Below, piece by piece: positions 29,818 to 37,937 of a stretch of DNA of 64,000 nucleotides. Where the stretch lies: assembly GCF_029428675.1 (NCBI RefSeq), contig NZ_JAJNEL010000001.1:3348001-3412000 (forward strand), given 5' to 3'. Origin of the DNA: Streptomyces sp. JH14. Its GTDB lineage: Bacteria; Actinomycetota; Actinomycetes; Streptomycetales; Streptomycetaceae. The first letter of the stretch is position 1, and each line of letters opens with the position of its first letter. The position numbers and the translations under genes are program-made. The notes under the pieces were generated by a model. The model was not told the DNA's origin, did not search any database, and was given only the letters and a program-made list of their open reading frames with translations.

Positions 29818-30162
29818 TCAGGCCGCCTTGGGCTTCGTGGCACCGGCTGTCAGCGAGGTGACGGCGACGGCGCGGAAGGCGACGCCGTGGCGGCCGTCTC
29901 GCTCCCACGGCCGGGCGATCAGGCCGGTGAGTGCGACCGGGGTTCCCATCGCCAGGTCGCCGGAGATGCCGGTTTCCGGGACGGTCACGGGCAGGAGTTC
30001 CACGGTGTCGTTGGCCGCGAACATCACGCTCACGGTCATCAGCGTGCCCCCGGTCTCGGTGTCGGTGGCGACCTCACCGGTGCGGCGGTCCTTGATCTTC
30101 GGCTGCGGAGACTGCGCCACCATCACGGAGGCGGCGGAGGTGTCGACGGGGATCTGACGCAT
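29818..30162 (-). CDS. conserved AICE protein of unknown function
   Basis: 114 aa from ATG 30162 (MRQIPVDTSAASVMVAQSPQ). A beta-rich, compact sequence (TLMTVSVMFAANDTVELLPV, then TGLIARPWERDGRHGVAFRA) somewhat like a small OB-fold domain; no signal or membrane helix. First gene of the transfer operon and divergent from the GntR repressor gene, with two palindromic operators just upstream (30207, 30255). It occupies the position where pSAM2-like elements have regulatory genes, but I cannot call it Pra. Confidence 0.7.
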   Translation of the reverse strand: MRQIPVDTSAASVMVAQSPQPKIKDRRTGEVATDTETGGTLMTVSVMFAANDTVELLPVTVPETGISGDLAMGTPVALTGLIARPWERDGRHGVAFRAVAVTSLTAGATKPKAA

Positions 30163-30206
30163 GAAGACGCTCCCAGGGCAGCGAGGCCACCCCGGGATGG
30201 GCAACC

Positions 30207-30268
30207 TCTCTAGAGATGTCTCCAGTGAAGCGGCTGCACTGCAATCCGTCAACACATCTCTAGAGATG
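30207..30268. promoter_or_regulatory. two palindromic operators in front of the AICE transfer operon
   Basis: The 10-bp palindrome TCTCTAGAGA occurs at 30207-30216 and, extended to the perfect 14-bp CATCTCTAGAGATG, at 30255-30268; centres are 50 bp apart. They lie 45-106 bp before the ATG of the minus-strand transfer operon. Probable binding sites for the divergent GntR (KorSA-like) repressor. Confidence 0.7.
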
Positions 30269-30339
30269 CGTTGGTTGATAGATCGAGGGCACGCTCGCGA
30301 CGCCGACCTGTGGGGTGCGCGGCTGACGGGTGTGCCCCT

Positions 30340-30354
30340 TAGGCTGTCTAGAGA
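30340..30354 (+). promoter_or_regulatory. -10 box overlapping a third operator copy upstream of the GntR gene
   Basis: TAGGCT (30340-30345) looks like a -10 element. The overlapping TGTCTAGAGA (30345-30354) is one mismatch from the operator palindrome. The repressor would therefore limit its own expression. A ribosome binding site AGGAGG follows, before the ATG at 30375. Confidence 0.6.
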
Positions 30355-30374
30355 AGAGGAGGAGTGATCAGCTA

Positions 30375-31136
30375 ATGGCCAACCAGGGCAACGGCCGCCA
30401 GCCGCCGAAGTACCAGCGCATCGCGGATGTGCTGAAGGCTGCGATCCAGGCAGGCGAGTACGGCCCGGGGGACCGGCTGCCGGGCGAGAACGACCTCATG
30501 GCCACGTACGAAGTGGCGCGTATGACCGCTCGCCAGGCGTTGAGCGTGCTGCAGAACGAAGGGCTCGCCGAGGCCCGCAAGGGTGCCGGTGTGTTCGTCC
30601 GGGAGTTCAAACCGCTGCGTCGCCGCGGCATCCAGCGTCTGGCCCAGGAGCAGTGGGGTTCCGGGCGGTCCATCTGGTCAGCCGACACCGAGGACCGGAC
30701 CCTTGTGGTGGACCAGGTCGAAGTCCGGGAGAGGTCGGCCGACGAACGGATTGCTGGAGCGCTCGATCTGGCACCGGGATCGCCAGTGTGCGTGCGCAGT
30801 CGCCGGTTCGTTCTCGACGAGAAGCCCGTGCTGATCGCGACGTCCTACCTACCGTCCGAGATCGTGGAGGGCTCCACGATCACCCAGGAGGACACAGGCC
30901 CAGGCGGAACGTACGCCCGACTCGCAGAACTCGGATACAAGCCAGTCCACTTCCGCGAAGAGATCCGATGCCGGATGCCGTCAGCCGACGAGGCTGAGCG
31001 GCTCTCCCTGTCCATGGGTACGCCGGTGATCCTGATCGTGCGTACGGCGTTCGCGGACGAAGGCCGGGCAGTTGAGGTCAACGAGATGACCCTCGATTCC
31101 GCGTCGTACGTCCTCGAGTACGACTTCGATGCCTAA
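30375..31136 (+). CDS. GntR-family (HutC-type) repressor, KorSA-like
   Basis: 253 aa. Winged helix at residues 10-80: KYQRIADVLKAAIQAGEYGP, then LPGENDLMATYEVARMTARQ, the GntR signature. A C-terminal UTRA ligand-binding domain (about 100-250) includes ERSADERIAGALDLAPGSPV. KorSA of pSAM2 is such a protein and represses replication/transfer activation. ATG 30375 lies after AGGAGG; upstream in-frame codons are not used. Divergent from the transfer operon and flanked by three operator-like palindromes. Confidence 0.88.
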   Translation: MANQGNGRQPPKYQRIADVLKAAIQAGEYGPGDRLPGENDLMATYEVARMTARQALSVLQNEGLAEARKGAGVFVREFKPLRRRGIQRLAQEQWGSGRSIWSADTEDRTLVVDQVEVRERSADERIAGALDLAPGSPVCVRSRRFVLDEKPVLIATSYLPSEIVEGSTITQEDTGPGGTYARLAELGYKPVHFREEIRCRMPSADEAERLSLSMGTPVILIVRTAFADEGRAVEVNEMTLDSASYVLEYDFDA

Positions 31137-31266
31137 CCCGACCGGTTCAAGGGCTACGGCGAAGCACTCTGTCTCTGCGGCGGGAACCGTGGTGGACGAA
31201 GACTTCCGGGGCCATGACGCCAAGCACCTGATCCAGGTGCGGTAGAAGTTTCCCTACTTCATCAAG

Positions 31267-31306
31267 GCCCGCGCACGGCGCGGGCGCGCGCCGCCTCTGC
31301 GGCGCG
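31267..31306 (+). terminator. tandem GC hairpins downstream of the GntR gene
   Basis: Two adjacent perfect 8-bp stems: GCCCGCGC-ACG-GCGCGGGC (31267-31285) and CGCGCCGC-CTCT-GCGGCGCG (31287-31306). They likely end the repressor transcript, 130 bp past its stop. Confidence 0.6.
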
Positions 31307-31396
31307 GCCTGCCTCTGTCTTCGCCCCGGCTGGCCGCGCCAGGCGGCGCGCTAGCGGCAGCGGGCATGAAGTGGGAGACCCCTCTGTGGCTGGGGC

Positions 31397-31564
31397 GGTC
31401 GGCTCCACGGCTTTAGGCAGCCACTTTGGGGCGAGCCTCTAAGATCATGGCCCCAACGTCGTGCTTTAACGGGCAGGTCCACAGACTGCCCGACTCGCCG
31501 GAAGCTTACGGGGCCATGATCACTCGCCCCAAAGCAGCTCCAGCCCAAAGCCGCTCCACCGACC
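31397..31564. repeat. 168-nt nested imperfect inverted repeat (structured element of unknown role)
   Basis: Four blocks pair across the centre in order: GGTCGG (31397) with CCGACC (31559); GGCTTTAGGC (31409) with GCCCAAAGCC (31543); CTTTGGGGCGAG (31424-31435) with CTCGCCCCAAAG (31523-31534); GATCATGGCCCC (31443-31454) with GGGGCCATGATC (31510-31521). The apical part holds another hairpin, CGGGCAG/CTGCCCG (31470-31492). It lies between the GntR gene and the 3' end of the 768-aa gene. It may be a single-strand origin or transfer locus of the rolling-circle element, a structured RNA, or a MITE. No ORF overlaps it convincingly. Confidence 0.75.
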
Positions 31565-31619
31565 TCACGTCACCGGCCGACTACAGCGCCACGCCCCGCT
31601 AGCGAGGATGGATCGGTTC

Positions 31620-33926
31620 TTACGATTCTTCGTCGCCGTCATTGGCCTCCTCCAGCGCTACCTCATCCTCTTGTCGCTGCCGCTCCTCAGCCGCCTTGAG
31701 TCTTTGGTACAGCTCATGCTTTATGTCCTGGGCATCAGCGTGCATCGGCTTGAGGTCGTCGAGGGGGAAAAGCGGCGGCCATCCACTGTGTTCCGATTCG
31801 AGCTTGATCAACTCGTCGAGCGCGTGCCGCGCGTCGCCCAGCGAGTCCTTGAGTACCCGGCGTTCGTCTGCAGCGCGTTGAGCCAGCGGACGGGGAGCAC
31901 CAGATTCCGCGGCAGTCTCGCCCTCGGTGGGGATTCCTTCTTCCGACTTCTCCTCATCCGCGGACTCAGCCGCTGTCGGCTGCAGACTGGTGATCGGGGG
32001 AATCGGCGACAGGGGAATCGGCGAACTAGAACGCGCCCTACGCGCCATCTCTCTATTCGCACGGGGCTCATCGGAGGCCCACACAACATCCCACTGCGTA
32101 AGAGGAATCGGCTTCCCCGCTGCATCCCGCGCCACCCGGTCAGACGCCTCGAGATCCACTAGGACGTGGACATAGTCGTTAGGCCTGGCCGCGACCCCTT
32201 GCTGTCGTGTGATCTGGCGCGTGGTAGCAGAGTTTTGCGGCAGCCGCCCGGCGTCAAACCGCTGCGCTGCTAGGGCGAGTGTCCACAAGCCCAGCTCGTT
32301 GTCCGCTTGCGCAAGGTCTCCCACAATATCGTTGACGTCGGCACGGAATGGAACACCTCCCTTATCTTTGGGGGCCATAAGGGCAGAACCAACGTTTCTC
32401 GTCAGCAGCTTGTCGGCGATCAGCGCCGTACCACCGGCGACTGCCAGCGTGAACCGCGCGTTTTCGTCGCCCTGACGGGCGGGCTCAATCAGCGTAGTGA
32501 AATCGGTTGTGGGAACAGGTTCCCAGACGCTAACGAGCAGATCCTTGGCGAGAACGCCGCCGTTGGCCCAAGCATTGCGGGCCTGCTTAATCACGTCCCG
32601 CTTTGTGCTGCGCCACGGAAGGTCCACGATGGGCGCGAGCAAGCCACCAAACCCCTTCTCCGACATTCGGCGCTCGCCTTTTATAGACTTGGACTGCTCC
32701 TTAAGTGGCTCATAGAGACCTTGATGTGTCAGAGCATGCACGAGATATACAGCGCGCCACAGAGCCGTACCTGGAATTTCGTTGCTTCCGTACTCCTTCG
32801 GCAAGTCTTCCACAGGAGTTCGCCCGACAGCCAGGCCGTACACTACTTTCAAATCGTCTTTATCCCAGCCTCCCAACCCAAGCTGCATTACTCGCTTGAG
32901 GGCGCGCGTAGCGACTTCAACGTTCTGGGCGAACGGATCCCATTCTTTGAATTCCAAATGCACAGATGCCAGGATGGAGCGCATCGCGTCATCAAAGAGG
33001 TCCTCGGCAGCCAGCGCCGGCCCACTCATATGCCTCTGCACCCCAACGGTGATCTGAACAGGAACGGCACATGTTTGGGCCACCTCAATTGCCCTTACCC
33101 CCGGCTGAACACCAACCCAGTCATCAGCGAATTCCGTGGCGAGCGTACGGCGCCGAGCTTCCCGACTTGCAGCCATCCGCTGAGTCAGAGGCTTATCCCC
33201 TGCCTTCTTTGCGGAAATCGTCCCAAACAACGCATCCACCGCCGCGGTTGCCGCATCATCCACGCTCTTACCCGGGCCCGCCAATACCTTCCAGGCGCTC
33301 GCCAAACGCGTGATTCCGTCGCGCACCACGAGTGCATAGATTGATTCGGTGCCGTCCTCAAAAGCGAATTCGACAGGATGGGTGATCAGCGCCCGCGTCA
33401 CCTTCCGGCTGAGGATTGAAGGCGTGTAGTTGTTGAGGAACAAGGTGCCCTGGATCGTCTGCCACACGTGGCTTTTGAGATCTTCCAGGGTCTTATACGT
33501 GTAGCGCAGAAGCGTAGTCGGATTCCCACTTTCCGTCATGCCTTCGACCCGCGGGTCAGCGGTCTCCATGACCTCCATGCCCGTGCGTGGCTGGATACCC
33601 GGAAACAACTCCAGCAGCCAGGCCCTGGAGAGAACCGACCGGAGGGTCGCACCTTCGACGTGCTCTTCCTGCAACAGTCCACCGGGTGCGTTCTTGGACT
33701 GCTGGAGCTGCGCAGCCACGGCCGCAGGGGTGACCAGAGCGCGAGCCACCGCGTGCCAAGCGTCTACTGGAAGGGGGGTCAAGGGATTGGAGCCCCCCGC
33801 GGCAACAACTTCACCGCGATCATCCCCCGTCGATAGCGCCGGCAATTTTCGCTCAACGTTCGAGACGATGATGGTCTCGCCCTCCCAGTTGACTGAGATG
33901 GCAGGAGAGGGTGTGGAGCTGTTCAT
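31620..33926 (-). CDS. 768-aa protein of unknown function with ParB-like DG-TR motif
   Basis: 768 aa, MNSSTPSPAISVNWEGETII; ATG four bases after GGAGG. I do not recognise the whole protein. Residues about 185-215 (EFAFEDGTESIYALVVRDGI then TRLASAWKVL) resemble the ParB/DndB-type nucleotide-binding motif, where a strand is followed by DGxxR and an Ala-rich helix. The middle is helical, with no visible Walker motifs. The C-terminal 130 residues are charged, probably disordered and coiled-coil, ending in acidic EEANDGDEES. Directly downstream of a DUF3800 gene on the same strand with 68 bp between, so a two-gene cassette in AICE cargo. Defence is an inference from context only. Composition is less GC-rich than the core genes. 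Confidence 0.7.
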   Translation of the reverse strand: MNSSTPSPAISVNWEGETIIVSNVERKLPALSTGDDRGEVVAAGGSNPLTPLPVDAWHAVARALVTPAAVAAQLQQSKNAPGGLLQEEHVEGATLRSVLSRAWLLELFPGIQPRTGMEVMETADPRVEGMTESGNPTTLLRYTYKTLEDLKSHVWQTIQGTLFLNNYTPSILSRKVTRALITHPVEFAFEDGTESIYALVVRDGITRLASAWKVLAGPGKSVDDAATAAVDALFGTISAKKAGDKPLTQRMAASREARRRTLATEFADDWVGVQPGVRAIEVAQTCAVPVQITVGVQRHMSGPALAAEDLFDDAMRSILASVHLEFKEWDPFAQNVEVATRALKRVMQLGLGGWDKDDLKVVYGLAVGRTPVEDLPKEYGSNEIPGTALWRAVYLVHALTHQGLYEPLKEQSKSIKGERRMSEKGFGGLLAPIVDLPWRSTKRDVIKQARNAWANGGVLAKDLLVSVWEPVPTTDFTTLIEPARQGDENARFTLAVAGGTALIADKLLTRNVGSALMAPKDKGGVPFRADVNDIVGDLAQADNELGLWTLALAAQRFDAGRLPQNSATTRQITRQQGVAARPNDYVHVLVDLEASDRVARDAAGKPIPLTQWDVVWASDEPRANREMARRARSSSPIPLSPIPPITSLQPTAAESADEEKSEEGIPTEGETAAESGAPRPLAQRAADERRVLKDSLGDARHALDELIKLESEHSGWPPLFPLDDLKPMHADAQDIKHELYQRLKAAEERQRQEDEVALEEANDGDEES

Positions 33927-33994
33927 GACGCCTCCGTTGCTCGCTCGCTGATGTGGGAAGCTGGTAGTTGGCGGTCCTGGTCCGGACGACCGGG

Positions 33995-34744
33995 CTACCA
34001 GGTCCGCATACCGGGCTCCGGCAGTGATGCCGGAGCCCGGACCTCGTTCGTTGAGAGCTGAAATGGGCCTTCGACCTTAGGGATGAGCTCCTGGAGCCAC
34101 TCCCACATGAAACGCCGACGCGGTTGGCGGACCAGCTGCTGGAAGCCGCTGTAGGCGACCTGGTCTGCAGCCTGGAGCAGCGGGCTACGGCGAGCGGGCA
34201 CGAGGTATGGATCGCCAACAACGTGACGGGGCTCGCCGAGACGGCGGTGGACGCGGCGCAGACCCGCCTCGGACCCATCGCCATCAAAGACGACGAAGGC
34301 GTGCGTGCCTGCGGCTGCGTGCGCGGCATTGACCTGCCGCGTCCAAGCCTCGTACAGGTCCTGCTTGAGCTGTCCGTAGTGAACGTCCGGCTCCCCCACC
34401 CGGAAGGCACTGCCGACGGCAACTCCCGGCATGAAGCTGATAGCGGCCAGTGCCCGACGAATGACTTCGCGGTATGGCTGCTTGACAGAGGTCCCCGGCG
34501 GACGGCGGACACCATAGACCGGACGGCCACGTCCTGCGGCGAGTGACACTGCATGCAGGCTGTCGCCCGGGCGGATGTCAAGGTAAGGGTCGGCGTGAAG
34601 CTCCGAAAGAAATACTTGCCAATGACCGAGAGGACCGGCGCAGAAACCAAGATCGACACGGAGCCAGCCGAGTACGGCTAGTCGACGAGCGTCGCCGCTG
34701 TCATCTACGAAGTAGATGCTCGACTTCAGGGGTGCGGTGGTCAC
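33995..34744 (-). CDS. DUF3800 family protein
   Basis: 249 aa from the GTG at 34744, nine bases after GGAG; a TTG at 34753 would leave no room for a binding site. The start IYFVDDSGDARRLAVLGWLR carries the D-[ED]-S-G motif of DUF3800. A second acidic motif, VVFDGDGSE, lies in the middle, and SPLLQAADQVAYSGFQQLV is the typical Gln-x-x-Asp helix near the end. The family is thought to have an RNase H-like fold and is frequent in mobile elements and defence islands. Probable partner of the 768-aa protein. Confidence 0.82.
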   Translation of the reverse strand: MTTAPLKSSIYFVDDSGDARRLAVLGWLRVDLGFCAGPLGHWQVFLSELHADPYLDIRPGDSLHAVSLAAGRGRPVYGVRRPPGTSVKQPYREVIRRALAAISFMPGVAVGSAFRVGEPDVHYGQLKQDLYEAWTRQVNAAHAAAGTHAFVVFDGDGSEAGLRRVHRRLGEPRHVVGDPYLVPARRSPLLQAADQVAYSGFQQLVRQPRRRFMWEWLQELIPKVEGPFQLSTNEVRAPASLPEPGMRTW

Positions 34745-35321
34745 GGCGACCAACTCCGTACGGGAGAGCAGTCAGCCAAGTTCGGCACACGCCGGGCTGT
34801 CTTCCTGATGCCTCGGCAAACCGATGGAACAGGGCGGTGGGCAACTCCCCTAGCCACGCGCGACGTCTCGCGACGCCGAGCCGACGCGGTTGTCGTCACG
34901 CAGGAGTAAAGACGCCCTTGCGTCGTACCTCGCCACTGACAACAGCCCGACCAGCCGGGTAACCCCGGCGGCAGAGCCTCCGGGACAGCCCCCGGCTCCA
35001 TACGTCGCAGCACGTCCTCGCACCACGTCCAGAGACAACTGTAAGCACATGCCGAGCACGCTGTCCCATAAATCACTTTGAACTTGCGCTAGTTGGGAGG
35101 TTGCGCTAGCACCTCCAGTGCTACCAACCAGTAAGTATGCTGCGCCGCAGGTGGCTTGTCCCCGAGCTGAACTGACGGGCGCTCAAGATCGAATACTGGC
35201 TGTGCCAGAGACGTGAGCCAGTCTCCAGCAGGGCGGGCCAAGTCTGAGTCCTGCTCTCTACCGCAACGACGGGGCCGAGGTATCTCGGCAAAGATCCACT
35301 GAGCCGGCCATACTCCCTCGC
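34745..35321. other. non-coding stretch between DUF3800 and HNH genes
   Basis: About 580 bp between divergent genes. Several short open frames exist but none has codon pattern or similarity that convinces me. It contains the 17-bp-spaced direct repeat and hairpin listed at 35084. Promoters for both divergent genes must lie here. Confidence 0.5.
35084..35116. repeat. TTGCGCTAG direct repeat with overlapping hairpin
   Basis: TTGCGCTAG at 35084-35092 and again at 35101-35109 (17-bp period). The stem GGAGGT/ACCTCC (35096-35101, 35111-35116) encloses the second copy. Possible control site for the DUF3800 cassette or the restriction gene. Confidence 0.5.
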
Positions 35322-36128
35322 ATGCTTCCAATGGACGCGGACGAACCGCACGACGAGCAGAGAGCTCCCGACGGCACGCTCTGGTGGGAACTTTCTTTTT
35401 GGCCTGGCACTAAAAGGGAGTTCGGCCAGGAACCAAAGCTAGGCGCCTGGATATGGTTCCACAAGGAAGTCGGCGAGACCTTCACCATGAGGGAACTACG
35501 AACAGCCCTCGGCCCTGAAATCGTAGGCGAGTCAGAGCATCTCAACCGACGGCTTCGCAAGCTGAGAGAGTTCGAGTGGATAATCCCGTCTTACAAGGAT
35601 GACCGGACTCTCCCGCAGGACACTTACCGACTGGAAACCAAGGGACGCAGGCTCTGGCTACAGGACGAAAGGAAACGCTCTAACGGCGCTCCCAAGTTTT
35701 CACAGCGTACGCGTCGAATCGTCCTCGATCGAGATGGATCTCGCTGCAAGGTATGCGGGGTGGGCGACGGAGAGTCTTACCCGGGCGAACCAGGTAGTAA
35801 AGCCAAACTCACTATTGGACACCGTGTCCCACAAGAGCGCTTGCGATCACGCGGTGCTGCAGACGATATCGACAATTGGCGGACAGAATGCGCACGCTGC
35901 AACGAGACGGTACGGAACGAGCTTCCTGATCCGGAGCAGTATGATGAGGTAGCCGCAGAAATCAAGCAGCTAAGAAAAGCCGATCTGACACTACTCCTGA
36001 GTTGGCTCCGCACCGGCGAACGCTCACGGTCGAAGCTCGATCGCGCGTATGACCGCGCACGCAAGCTGTCCCACAGCGAAAACGAGAAACTAATCGGCTA
36101 TGTAGAGAAGTTGCTGGGCCACAACTAG
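35322..36128 (+). CDS. HNH endonuclease (probable restriction enzyme)
   Basis: 268 aa. The N-terminal half resembles a winged-helix DNA-binding segment (about 45-110). The HNH domain runs from about residue 128: TRRIVLDRDGSRCKVCGVGD, then LTIGHRVPQERLRSRGAADD and IDNWRTECARCNETV. This gives paired Cys (CKVC, CARC) for the structural zinc, catalytic His in GHRVP, and the Asn. It is convergent with the C5 methyltransferase gene, stops overlapping in CTAG, and close to vsr, which fits a type II restriction-modification set. ATG 35331 is an alternative start. GC is lower than in the chromosome. Confidence 0.85.
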   Translation: MLPMDADEPHDEQRAPDGTLWWELSFWPGTKREFGQEPKLGAWIWFHKEVGETFTMRELRTALGPEIVGESEHLNRRLRKLREFEWIIPSYKDDRTLPQDTYRLETKGRRLWLQDERKRSNGAPKFSQRTRRIVLDRDGSRCKVCGVGDGESYPGEPGSKAKLTIGHRVPQERLRSRGAADDIDNWRTECARCNETVRNELPDPEQYDEVAAEIKQLRKADLTLLLSWLRTGERSRSKLDRAYDRARKLSHSENEKLIGYVEKLLGHN

Positions 36129-37384
36129 CTGATTCGGGAGCGCATTTCAGCGAATCGCGCGTGCCGCTCGTGGCCTTCCTGGCCTATAAACCCCTTGAAG
36201 CCCACGAGCCGGTATGCGCGCCCGCCAAGCTGGTCATCCTCGTCGATCACGAAGTCTCTCGCGAGCATGGCCATCCGGCGCTCGAAGGCGGGGGAATCAA
36301 TCTTCTCTCCGGCCAGCTTCACCAGCTCTTTTTCCGTGAGCGGAGCTGGAGCGCTCTTCAAGGCCAGGTAGAGACGGTCATGCATGACCTCGTTCTCCAC
36401 CTCGGACAGTTCCTTCGGCTCGCCCTTGCGGTTGAGCGCGTTGGCGATCGACGTACCGACCGCCCTGGCCACCGGCGGGGGGAAGGCGTTGCCGATCTGC
36501 CGATACTTTGTTGTCTTGCGGCCTGTGAATTCCCAGGCATATTCCGGCTCAGGTCCCCAGCCCTGGATGCGCGCGACCATTTCTGTGGTCAGCTTGGGCA
36601 CAAAGTCGACAGGGTGCGACGCGTTTGGCGGGGCATCGGCAACACCCATCGCGTCTACACCGAGTTCACGCCACGCGGCCTTGGCGCGAGTCGGACCAAG
36701 ATCAGCTCCGCCGTGTTTCTTGGAGCCACCCACAATGGTGGGCGCAATGTCGTTCGCCTTGTCTTTCCAAGCCTCAGCGCCCCGCCAGCCATTCGCTGCC
36801 ATCAGGTCGAAGAGCGCTGTTCCGACGGTTCCCTTATAGGGTGCTTCTTCGGGCCACTCGAACCACTGAGCGTCTTCGTTGCGCATTGCGACTAGGACGA
36901 AACGGGGACGCAGCTGGGGTACGCCGTAGTCACTTGCGTGCAGAAGCTTCCAGTCGGACCAGTACCCGAAGTCCTTCAGTCGGTCCTTCACGTGCTGGCG
37001 GTATGCGGAGAAACGCGGCATTGAGAGCCCTCGCACGTTCTCCAAGAGGACAGCCCTCGGCTGCAGCTTTCCGGCGAGTTCAACGGCCCACGCGAAAAGG
37101 TCCCGCTCGTCGGTGGCCCCGAGCTGCTTGCCAGCGATGGAGAACGGGGGGCAGGGAACCCCACCAGCGAGCAAGTCGACGTCCGGGAAATCCTTGTAGT
37201 TCCAGATCCCCTCGTCAGCCACATCGCCGTGTCGCACGTCCCAGTGCTCGCGGTTCTTCTTGAGAGTGTTCGCCGCGTTCTCGTCGAGCTCGACGGCCAC
37301 CTCATGTTCGAAACCTGCCAGCTCAAGGCCGAGCGACTGGCCGCCAGCGCCCGCGCAGATTTCCACGGCCGACAGATCAGCCAC
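36125..37384 (-). CDS. DNA (cytosine-5-)-methyltransferase
   Basis: 419 aa from the GTG at 37384, seven bases after GGAGG; the longer open frame is rejected. Motif I is AVEICAGAGGQSLGLELAGF (residues 6-25), motif IV carries the catalytic C78 in GGVPCPPFS, motif VI is ENV (115-117), and motif X is YRQIGNAFPPPVARAVG. Between motifs VIII and X lies a target-recognition region. A C-terminal extension of about 110 residues follows. Modification enzyme of the HNH restriction set; the target sequence is not predictable here. Confidence 0.93.
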   Translation of the reverse strand: MADLSAVEICAGAGGQSLGLELAGFEHEVAVELDENAANTLKKNREHWDVRHGDVADEGIWNYKDFPDVDLLAGGVPCPPFSIAGKQLGATDERDLFAWAVELAGKLQPRAVLLENVRGLSMPRFSAYRQHVKDRLKDFGYWSDWKLLHASDYGVPQLRPRFVLVAMRNEDAQWFEWPEEAPYKGTVGTALFDLMAANGWRGAEAWKDKANDIAPTIVGGSKKHGGADLGPTRAKAAWRELGVDAMGVADAPPNASHPVDFVPKLTTEMVARIQGWGPEPEYAWEFTGRKTTKYRQIGNAFPPPVARAVGTSIANALNRKGEPKELSEVENEVMHDRLYLALKSAPAPLTEKELVKLAGEKIDSPAFERRMAMLARDFVIDEDDQLGGRAYRLVGFKGFIGQEGHERHARFAEMRSRIS

Positions 37385-37472
37385 GCTCGTACCTCCAGGT
37401 CTGGCTTGCACAGGTCTACCATCCTGACCCATCAAACACTGTGAGTCTGACAGCTTAGCTACGGTGGAAGCG

Positions 37473-37937
37473 ATGACCGTCAGCCCTGACCCCGCAGCAT
37501 CGACACCGCCGACCCCTGGTCGGTCGCGTAACATGGCTGCGATCAAGCGGCGGGACACTAAGCCCGAGCGGACGATCCGGTCCTTGCTCCATGCCGCGGG
37601 AAAGCGGTACCGGGTAGACGTTCGTCTACAGCTTGAGGGCGCGCGCCCGCGGCCAGACATCGTCTTCACACGGGCACGAGTCGCCATTTTCGTAGACGGG
37701 TGCTTCTGGCACTGCTGCCCCGAGCACGGTCGGCAGCCCGGCGTTAATGGCGGCTACTGGGGGCCGAAGCTAGAGCGCAACGTTGCACGGGACAGAGCCG
37801 CCGACGAGGCCCTCACAGCCGCCGGGTGGACAGTCGTCCGCGTGTGGGAGCACGAGGCTCCGGATGCGGCTGTGGAGCGCATCCTCGGGGTTCTCGACGC
37901 CGCGGCTCCGGTTAATCGAGGCGCCCGAACTGGATGA
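37473..37937 (+). CDS. vsr: very short patch repair endonuclease
   Basis: 154 aa (a GTG three codons upstream is also possible). RSRNMAAIKRRDTKPERTIR then LLHAAGKRYRVDV, and the catalytic stretch RPDIVFTRARVAIFVDGCFW followed by HCCPEHG: the conserved Asp, FVDGCFWH and Cys/His zinc ligands of Vsr. It nicks T:G mismatches produced by deamination of 5-methylcytosine at sites of the neighbouring methyltransferase. Divergent from the methyltransferase with 88 bp between the chosen starts. Confidence 0.93.
   Translation: MTVSPDPAASTPPTPGRSRNMAAIKRRDTKPERTIRSLLHAAGKRYRVDVRLQLEGARPRPDIVFTRARVAIFVDGCFWHCCPEHGRQPGVNGGYWGPKLERNVARDRAADEALTAAGWTVVRVWEHEAPDAAVERILGVLDAAAPVNRGARTG

Noticed and set aside
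29818..30162. Assignment of the 114-aa gene as Pra, the pSAM2 replication activator
   Set aside because: Only its position suggests this; I cannot confirm sequence similarity, so it is left unnamed.
31397..31564. Retron or group II intron RNA
   Set aside because: No reverse transcriptase or intron-encoded protein in the window, and the structure has no branch-point or domain V-like features.
34745..35321. Small open frames between DUF3800 and HNH genes
   Set aside because: Mutually overlapping, rich in Arg/Cys/Trp in an unnatural way, and without start signals.
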